Positions 15,424-22,745 of a stretch of 26,668 nucleotides of DNA are shown here, piece after piece. Location of the stretch: assembly GCA_017501345.1 (NCBI GenBank), contig JAFVXC010000046.1:1-26668 (forward strand), written 5' to 3'. How positions within the stretch are numbered: the stretch's first letter is position 1; each line of letters opens with the position of its first letter. Under the pieces are notes generated by a model. It saw only the letters and a list, made by a program, of their open reading frames with translations. It searched no databases and was not told the DNA's origin. The DNA is from Clostridia bacterium (GTDB taxonomy: Bacteria > Bacillota_A > Clostridia > Oscillospirales > CAG-272). The position numbers were made by a program, and so were the translations under genes.

Positions 15424-15837
15424 ATGAAAAATCCGGCAATTACCGAAAATCATCTTTATCTGAAGACCTTTCGTAAGGGTAAGCGCTTCAGCGGGAGGAT
15501 CCTCTCCGTATACGTTCTGAAGGACTACGGTGCAGAGCGGCTCAGAAGGGCCGATCCGCTTCATCGCGTCAGAAACCGTCTCGGGCTGTCGGTCACGAAG
15601 AAGGTAGGCGGCGCTGTGGTACGGAGTCGTGTCAAGCGCATTTTGCGCGCGGGATACGATGCTGTGAAGAGTGAATTGTGCACGGGCTATCTCATAGTGA
15701 TCAGTCCGTATCCGAGAGCGGCAGAGTGCAGTAGCACCGACGTTGCGCGTGAGCTTCGCTATGCGTTCCGTAAGCTCGATATGCTGAAGGACACCTGCGG
15801 GAAAAAGCCGCAGGCACCAAAAAACCCGACACAATGA
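15424..15837 (+). CDS. rnpA: Ribonuclease P protein component
   Basis: This 137-residue basic protein binds the catalytic RNase P RNA and aids 5' maturation of tRNA precursors. The order of motifs is right: an aromatic N-terminus [16 protein letters not shown], then [20 protein letters not shown] with the arginine-rich helix [12 protein letters not shown], and the [20 protein letters not shown] strand. The classic RNR of the helix appears here as RSR. The ATG at 15424 fits the family start; upstream in-frame codons would add a highly charged, unconserved stretch. The ribosome binding site is a G-rich run (GAGGGGG) rather far upstream. Its TGA overlaps the yidD ATG by four bases, implying coupled translation. 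Confidence 0.93.
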   Translation: MKNPAITENHLYLKTFRKGKRFSGRILSVYVLKDYGAERLRRADPLHRVRNRLGLSVTKKVGGAVVRSRVKRILRAGYDAVKSELCTGYLIVISPYPRAAECSSTDVARELRYAFRKLDMLKDTCGKKPQAPKNPTQ

Positions 15838-16181
15838 AATATCTGTTTATCTGGCTCATCCGATTTTACAGGCGCTTCATTTCACCGCTGAAAAAGCCCT
15901 GCTGCCGATTTACGCCGTCCTGCTCCGCCTATGCCCTTGAGGCATTTCAGAAACGTGGATTTTTTGTCGGCTTCGCTCTTACGGTATGGCGCATCCTGCG
16001 CTGTAATCCCTTCTGTATGCCGGGATACGATCCCGTGCCCGACGTGGGATTCGATCATTTTCCCGCAAGAATACCGAAGTACGCAAACGGACAGGAACAT
16101 AAAAAGGAACGGCAGAGCACGGGTGGAAACGAAGAGGCGTCGGAGACCGCGGACGAACGCTCTGCGGGAGACTCCGAATAG
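15834..16181 (+). CDS. yidD: Membrane protein insertion efficiency factor YidD
   Basis: YidD is a small membrane-associated protein that helps YidC insert membrane proteins. Of 115 residues, the first 80 or so hold the whole family domain: the amphipathic start [48 protein letters not shown] and GYDPVPD. The C-terminal 35 residues (after [12 protein letters not shown]) form a hydrophilic, acidic tail that YidD does not need. It overlaps rnpA by four bases and precedes yidC by 41 bp, the standard order. Confidence 0.95.
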   Translation: MKYLFIWLIRFYRRFISPLKKPCCRFTPSCSAYALEAFQKRGFFVGFALTVWRILRCNPFCMPGYDPVPDVGFDHFPARIPKYANGQEHKKERQSTGGNEEASETADERSAGDSE

Positions 16182-16222
16182 GCACGTGCAGGCGTCTCTC
16201 TGCACGGGAAAAGAGGAAAACT

Positions 16223-17596
16223 TTGAATTTATGGGATATTATTAACGTTCCGATGGGCTACGTGCTCAAATGGTGTAACGCACTGCTGGGAAACGAGTAT
16301 ATTCTCGCGCTCTTCCTGTTTGCGATCATCATTGAGATCCTGCTGTTGCCCTTTGGAATCAAGCAGCAAAAGAATTCCATCCGTCAGGCAAGACTCAAGC
16401 CGAAGGAGCTTGCGATCAGAAAGAAATACGCCGGACGTGATGACAAGCAAACACAGCAGATGCTTTCCCAGGAAATCTCGGAAATGTATCAAAAGGAAAA
16501 CTACAGCCCGATGGCGGGCTGCTTGCCGATGCTGATCCAGCTTCCGATCATCATCGCGCTTTATAACATCGTTCTGAATCCGCTGAGATATATTTGCGGT
16601 CTTTCGGAGAGCACGATCGATCAGCTTCTGACCGTTGTGAAGAGCTTCCCCGAGTATGCGGATCAGCTCGCGAATGCGACCTCGTCGCGTACGATCGAGC
16701 TGCTCGGTGCGATGAAGAACCTTATGACCAAGTATGGAAGCGACGTTTTTTCAACCGTTGAGGGCTTCTCGGACAGCATCTCGGGCGTGGATGCACTCCC
16801 GAATCTGACGCTGTTCGGCGGTGCGATCGATCTCGGTATGATCCCGAGCTTTTCAAACCCCGGTTGGATCCTGCTCGTACCGCTCCTTACCTTTGTCGTT
16901 TACTTCGTTTCGATGAAGATCACGCGTAAATTGACCTTCCAGCCCTCGATGGGTGCAAACGATCAGGCGATGGGCTGCAGCAACAAGATGATGGACTTTA
17001 CGATGCCCCTGATGTCGGTATTCATTTCGTTCGGCGTTCCTGCGGCGGTCGGTGTGTACTGGATCTTCAAGAGCATCGTCAGCACGATCAAGCAGTTCAT
17101 TCTGCACAAGGCGATGCCCCTTCCTACCTTTACCGAGGAGGATTACAAGGAGGCTGAGCGCGAGGTCGGCGTACGCAGCAAGACGAATAAGGAAAAGCGT
17201 GCCGAGCGCTCTAAGGGCTCGGAGAATAACGCTCCCGTGAAGAAGAGCGAGAAGGTAGGATCTGTGCGTTCTCTGCATCACATCGACGACGAGGACTTCG
17301 AGGATACGCGCGAGAGAGCAGAGCGCGCGAAGGCGGCGATCGCTGCGGCTGAGGCTGAGAAGGCGGCGTTGAAGCAGTCGAAGGACGAAAAGATCTCGCT
17401 TGACGCCGACGGCGCTATGCTGAAGACCGATGACGCGGTTCGTCCCGAGGGAAAGAAGCGTGCGAAAAAGGGCGACAAGAGTGCTTCTCTACAGAAGGAT
17501 TCCGAGGAGAAGAGCCCCGCGGAGGGTATGGAGTCCGCTCCGAGTGAGACCGAAATGCCTGCCGAGGAAACCGGCGAAAACACAAACAACAACTGA
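16223..17596 (+). CDS. yidC: Membrane protein insertase YidC (OxaA/SpoIIIJ type)
   Basis: YidC inserts and folds proteins in the cytoplasmic membrane, alone or with Sec. The core (residues 1 to about 300) has the Gram-positive five-helix layout, with helices near 28-46, 101-120, 212-232 and 252-285, the cytosolic coiled-coil loop KQQKNSIRQARLKPKELAIR after the first helix pair, and YSPMAGCLPMLIQLPIIIAL. The extracellular loop between about 128 and 205 is long. The last 150 residues are a charged, Ala/Glu/Lys-rich cytosolic tail, making it 457 residues against roughly 250-330 in many Bacillota; such tails bind ribosomes in related proteins. The start is TTG (16223), with AGAGG six to seven bases upstream; the next Met (residue 11) would cut into the conserved N-terminus. 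Confidence 0.95.
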   Translation: MNLWDIINVPMGYVLKWCNALLGNEYILALFLFAIIIEILLLPFGIKQQKNSIRQARLKPKELAIRKKYAGRDDKQTQQMLSQEISEMYQKENYSPMAGCLPMLIQLPIIIALYNIVLNPLRYICGLSESTIDQLLTVVKSFPEYADQLANATSSRTIELLGAMKNLMTKYGSDVFSTVEGFSDSISGVDALPNLTLFGGAIDLGMIPSFSNPGWILLVPLLTFVVYFVSMKITRKLTFQPSMGANDQAMGCSNKMMDFTMPLMSVFISFGVPAAVGVYWIFKSIVSTIKQFILHKAMPLPTFTEEDYKEAEREVGVRSKTNKEKRAERSKGSENNAPVKKSEKVGSVRSLHHIDDEDFEDTRERAERAKAAIAAAEAEKAALKQSKDEKISLDADGAMLKTDDAVRPEGKKRAKKGDKSASLQKDSEEKSPAEGMESAPSETEMPAEETGENTNNN

Positions 17597-17622
17597 GACG
17601 GAAAAGGAAACGATAGATAACT

Positions 17623-18303
17623 ATGGAAAAGAAAGTGATTATTTCCGCTAAAACGACGGAAGAAGCGATCAGTAAGGCGGTAGAGGAGCTCGGCGCACCG
17701 AGTGCCGATGCCGTCAAGGTCACCGTTCTGGAGGAGGCAACAAAGGGCTTCCTCGGACTCGGCGCAAAGCAGGCGAAGATCGAGGCTGTCTATAAGCTCG
17801 GCAATGAATACTGCGCACTTGAATTTGTGAAGCAGCTCCTCGCTGATATGGAGATCTCGGCAGAGGTCAGGATGCAGGATGGCGACAACGACGACAAGCT
17901 CATCACCATCGAGGGTGACGGCGCAGGCGCGCTGATCGGTCACCACGGTGATACGCTCGACTCGCTCCAGTATCTTGCAAACCTTGCGGCAAACAAAAAG
18001 CAGCCCGGCGAGAAGCGCGAGTACGTGAAGATCACCATTGACATTGAGGGCTACCGTAGAAAGCGCGAGGAGACCCTCCGCGCACTTGCGAGACGTAAGG
18101 CAGAGCTCGTTCTGAAGTACAAGAAGAGCATTATGCTCGAGCCTATGACGCCCTACGAGCGTCGCATCATTCACTCCGAGGTGCAGAATATCAGCGGCGT
18201 TTCGACGAATTCGATCGGAAGCGAGAACAGCCGCAAGGTCGTTCTGTATCTTGACGAGACGGCTTCGGCAGAAACCGACAGCTACGGCTTCGACGAGGAA
18301 TAA
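17623..18303 (+). CDS. khpB: KH/R3H-domain RNA-binding protein KhpB (Jag)
   Basis: KhpB/Jag is a cytosolic RNA-binding protein that partners KhpA and affects cell division and elongation in Gram-positives. The 226 residues show an N-terminal Jag-N domain (GFLGLGAKQAKI at 43-54), a type II KH domain with the GxxG loop as GHHG (106-109) in ALIGHHGDTLDSLQYL, and a C-terminal R3H domain with PMTPYERRIIHSEVQ (Arg180, His183). It follows yidC by 26 bp, its usual partner in this operon, and is followed by a terminator hairpin. Confidence 0.95.
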   Translation: MEKKVIISAKTTEEAISKAVEELGAPSADAVKVTVLEEATKGFLGLGAKQAKIEAVYKLGNEYCALEFVKQLLADMEISAEVRMQDGDNDDKLITIEGDGAGALIGHHGDTLDSLQYLANLAANKKQPGEKREYVKITIDIEGYRRKREETLRALARRKAELVLKYKKSIMLEPMTPYERRIIHSEVQNISGVSTNSIGSENSRKVVLYLDETASAETDSYGFDEE

Positions 18304-18314
18304 GGCTATGAAAA

Positions 18315-18350
18315 GGGGCTGTTCGGTTTCGTTCAGCCCCAATTTATTTT
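18315..18350 (+). terminator. Intrinsic terminator after khpB
   Basis: A 7-bp stem GGGGCTG (18315-18321) / CAGCCCC (18334-18340) with a 12-nt loop, followed by AATTTATTTT. The tail is imperfect, so some read-through into mnmE is likely; I see no separate consensus promoter in the 50 bp before mnmE. Confidence 0.65.
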
Positions 18351-18387
18351 GCGTTGCGCGAGGCGCGACGGAGGAATAGGAGATCTT

Positions 18388-19779
18388 ATGCAGCTTTACG
18401 ATACCATAGCGGCGGTCAGTACACCGCGCGGAAGGGGTGGCGTTGCGCTGATCCGTATTTCGGGAGAGGGGGCAGTCGCTGTTGCCGACCGCGTCTTTTT
18501 TCCGAGGAACGGCAAGGCGATGCACGCGCTCTCCCCGTCTCGCTTCGTTTACGGTGAGATCCGTATGCCCGGGGAAGCCGCGGCGATCGACGACGGAATG
18601 GCGGTCGTATTTCGTGCGCCGCACTCCTTCACGGGGGAGGACACGGTCGAGATCACCTGCCACGGCGGTGTGCTTGTGACCGAGGTGGTGCTTTCTGCCG
18701 TTTTGGCGGCAGGTGCACGTCCCGCAGAGGCGGGGGAATTTACCCGCCGCGCCTTTGTGAATGGCAAGCTCGCGCTTTCCGAGGCAGAGGCACTCGGTAC
18801 GCTTCTCGACGCGCGGACCGACAGTCAGCTTCGTCTTTCGAGGGGCGGTATGGAGGGGCGGCTTTCCACACGCGTGGATGCGCTTTCCGCGCGGCTTCGG
18901 CACGTCCTCGCATCGGTCTACGCGAGGATCGACTATCCCGACGAGGAGCTTGCCGATCTCTCGGACGTTGAAATGAAGGCGCTTCTCTCGGAGATCGCCG
19001 CTGAGGCGAAGACGCTTGCGGATACCTACCGTACGGGACACGCCGCGATGGAGGGCATTGACACCGTCATCTGCGGTCCTGCGAACGCGGGAAAGAGCTC
19101 ACTTTATAACGCGCTTGTTGGCAGGGAGGCGGCGATCGTGACCGACGTTGCGGGAACGACGCGTGATATGCTTTCGGAGACCGTGGCGCTCGGCAGGGTC
19201 ACGCTTCGGCTGACCGATACCGCGGGACTCAGGGAAACCGAGGACAGGGTCGAGCAGATCGGCATTGACCGCGCGAGGCGGGCGGTGGAGAATGCCGAGC
19301 TGATCCTCGCGGTTTTCGACGCATCCTCCCCGATCTGCGACGAATCCGAGGCGCTTCTTTCCTCGCTCGGCAGTCGGAAGGACAGCACGGTCGTGCTTCT
19401 CAACAAATCTGACGAAGGCGCTTCGTCCGCTTGGGAAATGCGCACCGCGGGCTTTCCGCATCTTCTTTCGATCTCGCTGAAGGAGGATCCCGACGCCGCC
19501 GTTTCGGCGCTCCGCCAAAGCGTTGAGGCGCTCTTTACGGATGGCTCGCTCGATCTCTCGAGTGACGCTGTGGTTGCGAACGCGCGGCAGTACGCGGCGA
19601 TCGTGCGCGCTGTCGAATGCCTTGAGAGGGCGATCGAGGCGATCGACGGGGGACTTCAGGCAGATCTGTACTGTCTCGACGCCGAGGAGGCGCTTTCGGC
19701 ATTCGGAGAGCTTGACGGCAGGGAAGTCGGCGAAGAGATCGTCGCGGAGATATTTTCACATTTTTGTGTTGGAAAATAG
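18388..19779 (+). CDS. mnmE: tRNA modification GTPase MnmE
   Basis: MnmE, with MnmG, adds the carboxymethylaminomethyl group to wobble uridine of certain tRNAs, using a formyl-folate domain and a GTPase switch. The 463 residues show the N-terminal folate-binding domain (MQLYDTIAAVSTPRGRGG; FTGEDTVEITCHGG; FTRRAFVNGKLALSEAEAL), a helical region, an inserted G domain with G1 GPANAGKSS (230-238), G2 TTRD (257-260), G3 DTAG (277-280), G4 NKSD (339-342), and the C-terminal FCVGK with the catalytic Cys460. The ATG at 18388 has AGGAGATCTT upstream. Its stop touches the first copy of the 121-bp repeat array. Confidence 0.96.
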   Translation: MQLYDTIAAVSTPRGRGGVALIRISGEGAVAVADRVFFPRNGKAMHALSPSRFVYGEIRMPGEAAAIDDGMAVVFRAPHSFTGEDTVEITCHGGVLVTEVVLSAVLAAGARPAEAGEFTRRAFVNGKLALSEAEALGTLLDARTDSQLRLSRGGMEGRLSTRVDALSARLRHVLASVYARIDYPDEELADLSDVEMKALLSEIAAEAKTLADTYRTGHAAMEGIDTVICGPANAGKSSLYNALVGREAAIVTDVAGTTRDMLSETVALGRVTLRLTDTAGLRETEDRVEQIGIDRARRAVENAELILAVFDASSPICDESEALLSSLGSRKDSTVVLLNKSDEGASSAWEMRTAGFPHLLSISLKEDPDAAVSALRQSVEALFTDGSLDLSSDAVVANARQYAAIVRAVECLERAIEAIDGGLQADLYCLDAEEALSAFGELDGREVGEEIVAEIFSHFCVGK

Positions 19780-20141
19780 TCCGACACTATCCTCGCCTGT
19801 ATTTATAACCGTCCTTGTCGGACATCCATTCGCACTTTTCGCGCGAGGCGCGAAATCGCAAGCGAAGCGTGCGAATGCAAGGCCTGTCTAAACATATTCG
19901 TCCGACATTACCCTCGTCTGTATTTATAACCGTCCTTGTCGGACATCCATTCGCACTTTTCGCGCGAGGCGCGAAATCGCAAGCGAAGCGTGCGAATGCA
20001 GGGCCTGTCTAAACATATTAGTCCGACACTATCCTCGTCTGTATTTATAACCGTCCTTGTCGGACATCCATTCGCACTTTTCGCGCGAGGCGTGAAATCG
20101 CAAGCGAAGCGTGCGAATGCAAGGCCTGTCTAAACATATAA
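19779..20141 (+). repeat. Tandem array of three 121-bp repeats with internal inverted repeats
   Basis: Units are 19779-19899, 19900-20020 and 20021-20141, each 121 bp. Unit 1 differs from unit 2 at five positions and from unit 3 at four. Each unit contains GTCCGACA and its complement TGTCGGAC about 30 bp apart, then CATTCGCAC and GTGCGAATG enclosing an inner hairpin TTTCGCGC/GCGCGAAA (one base changed in unit 3). The array fills the whole gap between mnmE and the phosphodiesterase gene: the first unit begins on the last base of the mnmE stop codon and the third ends 15 bp before the next ATG. Short reading frames cross the units but have no ribosome binding sites and shift with each copy. Confidence 0.95.
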
Positions 20142-20156
20142 ATAAGAGGTACCAAT

Positions 20157-20714
20157 ATGAACAACGAAAAAATCCTGATCGCATCCGATCTGCACGGCGA
20201 CGCCGCTTGCACCGATCAGCTTCTCGCGCGTCTTGACGCAGAGGGCGCGGAGCTTTGCATCCTGCTCGGAGATCTTTTATATCACGGTCCGCGCAACGAT
20301 CTGCCTGCGGGCTACGCGCCGAAGAGGTCGATCGAGCTTCTGAACGCGGTGCGTGACCGCCTCCTTTGCGTGAGAGGCAACTGCGACACCGAGGTCGATC
20401 AGATGGTGCTGAATTTCCCCGTGCTCGCGGATTACGCCGTGATCGTGCTCGGTGGGAAGCGTGTCTATCTCACCCACGGTCACAAGTGGAACGCGGAGAA
20501 TCCGCTTCCGATGGCAAAGGGCGACCTGATGCTTTGCGGTCACACGCACGTTCCGACTGTGATCCCATTCGGGGACGGCAACCGTTATCTGAACCCCGGC
20601 TCGGTCTCGATCCCGAAGGAACAGAGCCCGAAAAGCTATATGGTCTACGAGAACGGCGTTTTCGAATGGAAAAGACTTGAAAACGGTGAGGTCTACCGCA
20701 CCGAGGCGCTTTGA
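20157..20714 (+). CDS. yfcE: YfcE-type metallophosphodiesterase
   Basis: This 185-residue calcineurin-like phosphodiesterase of the YfcE/MJ0936 type needs two metal ions and cleaves phosphodiesters; the natural substrate of the family is unsettled. All five metal-binding blocks are present: SDLHGD, GDLLYHGPRN, RGNCDTEVDQM, THGHKW and CGHTHVP, followed by NPGSVSIPKE, in the family's order. AGAGG lies eight bases before the ATG, immediately after the last repeat unit. A strong terminator follows. It is probably transcribed with mnmE through the repeats, as I see no clear promoter between the genes. Confidence 0.9.
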   Translation: MNNEKILIASDLHGDAACTDQLLARLDAEGAELCILLGDLLYHGPRNDLPAGYAPKRSIELLNAVRDRLLCVRGNCDTEVDQMVLNFPVLADYAVIVLGGKRVYLTHGHKWNAENPLPMAKGDLMLCGHTHVPTVIPFGDGNRYLNPGSVSIPKEQSPKSYMVYENGVFEWKRLENGEVYRTEAL

Positions 20715-20733
20715 TCGGGTAGCAGAATAAAAG

Positions 20734-20767
20734 AAAACGGATCCTCTGAAATACGGGGATCCGTTTT
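20734..20767. terminator. Bidirectional intrinsic terminator
   Basis: Arms AAAACGGATCC (20734-20744) and GGATCCGTTTT (20757-20767) around a 12-nt loop; both strands end in a short T-run. It separates the convergent phosphodiesterase and flavoprotein genes. Confidence 0.88.
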
Positions 20768-20804
20768 GTGTTTGAATCGTTTTTGGGGCTATGCTCCGCT
20801 GCGG

Positions 20805-21899
20805 TCAAGGTTTTTCCTGCCTTGTATAGGGGCGGATGCTCTGAATTTTGCTTCGCATAATCAGTCCGCGGGTAAACGGCGTACATAGAAGCGCTCTTTT
20901 TACCGATTTCATTCGGAGCTTCAGCCGAAGGGAACGCGTATATTTGCGGTAGAGCCGCTGTACGTCCTTGTGGGATCTTCCCTTGGAAAACGCGTCGGCA
21001 AGCATCTTTCCGCTATACATCGCACTGCTGAGTCCCTCAAAGGAGCTGGCACTGATAAAGCCCGCCGCCTCTCCGAGCAGAAAGACGCCTTCGTTTCCCG
21101 TACAGAAATCCCGCATCACGCGAGGGCTTGAAACAAGACACGCCTCGGTCCTGACAGCCTCACCGAAGGAGCTTCCGAGAAAGGCCTCCAGTCTTGATTT
21201 CTGCGTGTCGAAGGCTTGGCGGCAGTGCTTCTTTTGAAACGCACCGCCAAATATCACGTAGCTTCCCTTATGTATCGTCCACGAGCAGCTGTCGCTTGTT
21301 TCGGCATCAAAGATACACGAATAATAGGGGAGCCTCTGACCCTTATTTTCAAACCACTGTTGTATTGCAATATACTGGACGCGCATCGGGGAAAAGAAGG
21401 TGCGCCGTACGATTGAGCCGCCGCCATCCGCACCGACCACGGCTTTTGCGCGCACCTCTGCTTCGGTCTTTCCGACCTTGATAATAATACCGTAAAGATC
21501 TCCCGATCTGTACAGCTTTTCAGATCTGCCCTTGCGTACGTCAACGTGCGGAGGAATGAGTGAGATCAGCCATCTGTCAAAGGCGTATCTGTCCATATTG
21601 AGATAATATCTTTGATAATACCGAACCAGCCTTTGACCGATATCAATCGTTTCCACCGCAAAGATCTGCGGGTCCTCGAGAACGCTTTTCGGGAGTGCGA
21701 GATCGAACCTTGCGAGTAGCCGCTGTGCATCGGGCGCGAGAAGGCCTCCGCACGGCTTTGCCGAATGCCCCGATTGCCCGTCGATCAGAACGATCTTAAG
21801 GTCGGGACGTGCCTTGGCGATTTCCATTACGAAAACAGCTCCCGCAGGACCGGCTCCCACGACGGCAATATCATAAACGGTTTCCTTCGTCTGTTCCAT
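20805..21899 (-). CDS. FAD-dependent oxidoreductase, geranylgeranyl reductase family
   Basis: The 364-residue flavoprotein has the N-terminal dinucleotide-binding motif DIAVVGAGPAGAVFVMEIA, the CGGLLAPDAQRLLA block typical of geranylgeranyl-reductase/CbrA-like enzymes, a second FAD contact GADGGGSIVRR, and GEAAGFISASSFEGLSSAM in the C-terminal part. Members reduce isoprenoid chains or act on other lipids; the substrate here is unknown and no isoprenoid genes are nearby. AGGA lies about six bases before the ATG at 21899. It stands alone with its own extended -10 promoter and a terminator, so it is probably monocistronic. The N-terminus is not a signal peptide, and the protein should be cytosolic or peripheral. 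Confidence 0.88.
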   Translation of the reverse strand: MEQTKETVYDIAVVGAGPAGAVFVMEIAKARPDLKIVLIDGQSGHSAKPCGGLLAPDAQRLLARFDLALPKSVLEDPQIFAVETIDIGQRLVRYYQRYYLNMDRYAFDRWLISLIPPHVDVRKGRSEKLYRSGDLYGIIIKVGKTEAEVRAKAVVGADGGGSIVRRTFFSPMRVQYIAIQQWFENKGQRLPYYSCIFDAETSDSCSWTIHKGSYVIFGGAFQKKHCRQAFDTQKSRLEAFLGSSFGEAVRTEACLVSSPRVMRDFCTGNEGVFLLGEAAGFISASSFEGLSSAMYSGKMLADAFSKGRSHKDVQRLYRKYTRSLRLKLRMKSVKRALLCTPFTRGLIMRSKIQSIRPYTRQEKP

Positions 21900-21978
21900 A
21901 TTTTCCTCACGATCGAAGCGTTTTTCGGTTTCTTTATAGCGTCAGCTGCGGCATTTGCACGCGGAATGCCGATACTTC

Positions 21979-22007
21979 ATTATAGCATAGGAGCCTCAGA
22001 AAATCAA
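21979..22007 (-). promoter_or_regulatory. Sigma-A promoter for the flavoprotein gene
   Basis: On the minus strand TTGATT (22007-22002) and TATAAT (21984-21979) are 17 bp apart, and TG precedes the -10 with one base between (extended -10). The leader is about 70 nt long. Confidence 0.75.
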
Positions 22008-22192
22008 GTCCCGTTCGTTTCTTTTTCTATTTGGAGGAAGGGGAAGGGTGTGACTTGTATTTTCATTGTTCTTTGTAAAATTTTAGGGAAAGAGCAAGGA
22101 AATACACGCGATAAATCGGGCGAATGCCGCGCATACTAATCGTGCGGCGGTGTTTTTCCGCCGTTCAAACGAACGAAAGGATTTTTCGGAAA

Positions 22193-22678
22193 ATGGACTT
22201 CATCAAAATAAATCTGCGTAGGATGCGTCGAAGAAACCGCATTCCGAGCAGACTCCTTGCGGCAGTCTCCTCGTCGCTTCTCGTGCTCGTCCTTACGATG
22301 TCGCTTCTCGTGCTTCCCGCGTCCGCGAAGAACGGAATGCGGATGCCGCGTACCGACAGCGGTATCGTGACCGACGGTGACGGCATCATCAGCAGTGACG
22401 ACGGCACGGGTATGCTTCCCGACGTCGGGGATATGGTTACCGACAAGGTCGAGAGCATCCTTCCCGACAATACGACGGCACCCGGAACGTCGGGCGGTGA
22501 CGCCTCTTCCTCGACGAATACGACGACCCCCGGTACGACGAACAACGGAACGGGTGATACGGCAGGCGACGACGCGGGGAGCAATATGATCGCGTGGATC
22601 ATCGGGCTGACCGTTCTCGCGGGCGTCGTGGTTGCGATCGTTCTCGTTATCCGCTGGGCGTCGAGAAAAGAGAGCTGA
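22193..22678 (+). CDS. Small secreted protein with Thr/Gly-rich stalk and C-terminal membrane anchor
   Basis: I do not recognise this 161-residue protein. A basic N-terminus (about 20 residues, INLRRMRRRNRIPSR) leads into a hydrophobic signal segment ending in LVLPASA, a good signal peptidase site. The mature part begins KNGMRMPRTDSG, is Asp-rich, then has a Thr/Ser/Gly/Asn stalk (NTTTPGTTNNGTG), and ends with a single membrane helix (IAWIIGLTVLAGVVVAIVLV) and a basic RWASRKES tail that would face the cytosol. I start at the ATG at 22193; AAAGGA is rather far upstream, and the ATG at 22223 is an alternative. The upstream gap (22008-22192) has only weak promoter-like elements and a GC hairpin at 22145-22163. 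A strong terminator follows. Function unknown; the shape suggests a surface stalk. Confidence 0.75.
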   Translation: MDFIKINLRRMRRRNRIPSRLLAAVSSSLLVLVLTMSLLVLPASAKNGMRMPRTDSGIVTDGDGIISSDDGTGMLPDVGDMVTDKVESILPDNTTAPGTSGGDASSSTNTTTPGTTNNGTGDTAGDDAGSNMIAWIIGLTVLAGVVVAIVLVIRWASRKES

Positions 22679-22684
22679 GACGGC

Positions 22685-22743
22685 AAAAAAAACGGATGTA
22701 GCCCCCGAGAGAGGGAGCATATCCGTTTTTTTTGTTATATTTG
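22685..22743. terminator. Bidirectional intrinsic terminator
   Basis: Eight A, ACGGAT (22692-22697), a C-rich/G-rich inner pair, then ATCCGT (22731-22736) and eight T in all. The A/T runs pair and also provide a T-tail on both strands. It serves the convergent stalk-protein gene and the pheST operon. Confidence 0.9.
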
Positions 22744-22745
22744 CC

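Noticed and set aside
17278..19041. Minus-strand reading frame of 587 codons
   Set aside because: It lies antisense to yidC, khpB and mnmE, all of which have full conserved motifs; the frame is open because of GC-biased codon use.
19815..20133. Short similar proteins encoded in each repeat unit
   Set aside because: They lack ribosome binding sites, are products of the DNA repeat, and run on into different frames in each copy.
19779..20141. CRISPR array
   Set aside because: The whole 121-bp unit repeats with no variable spacers, there are only three units, and no cas genes are present.
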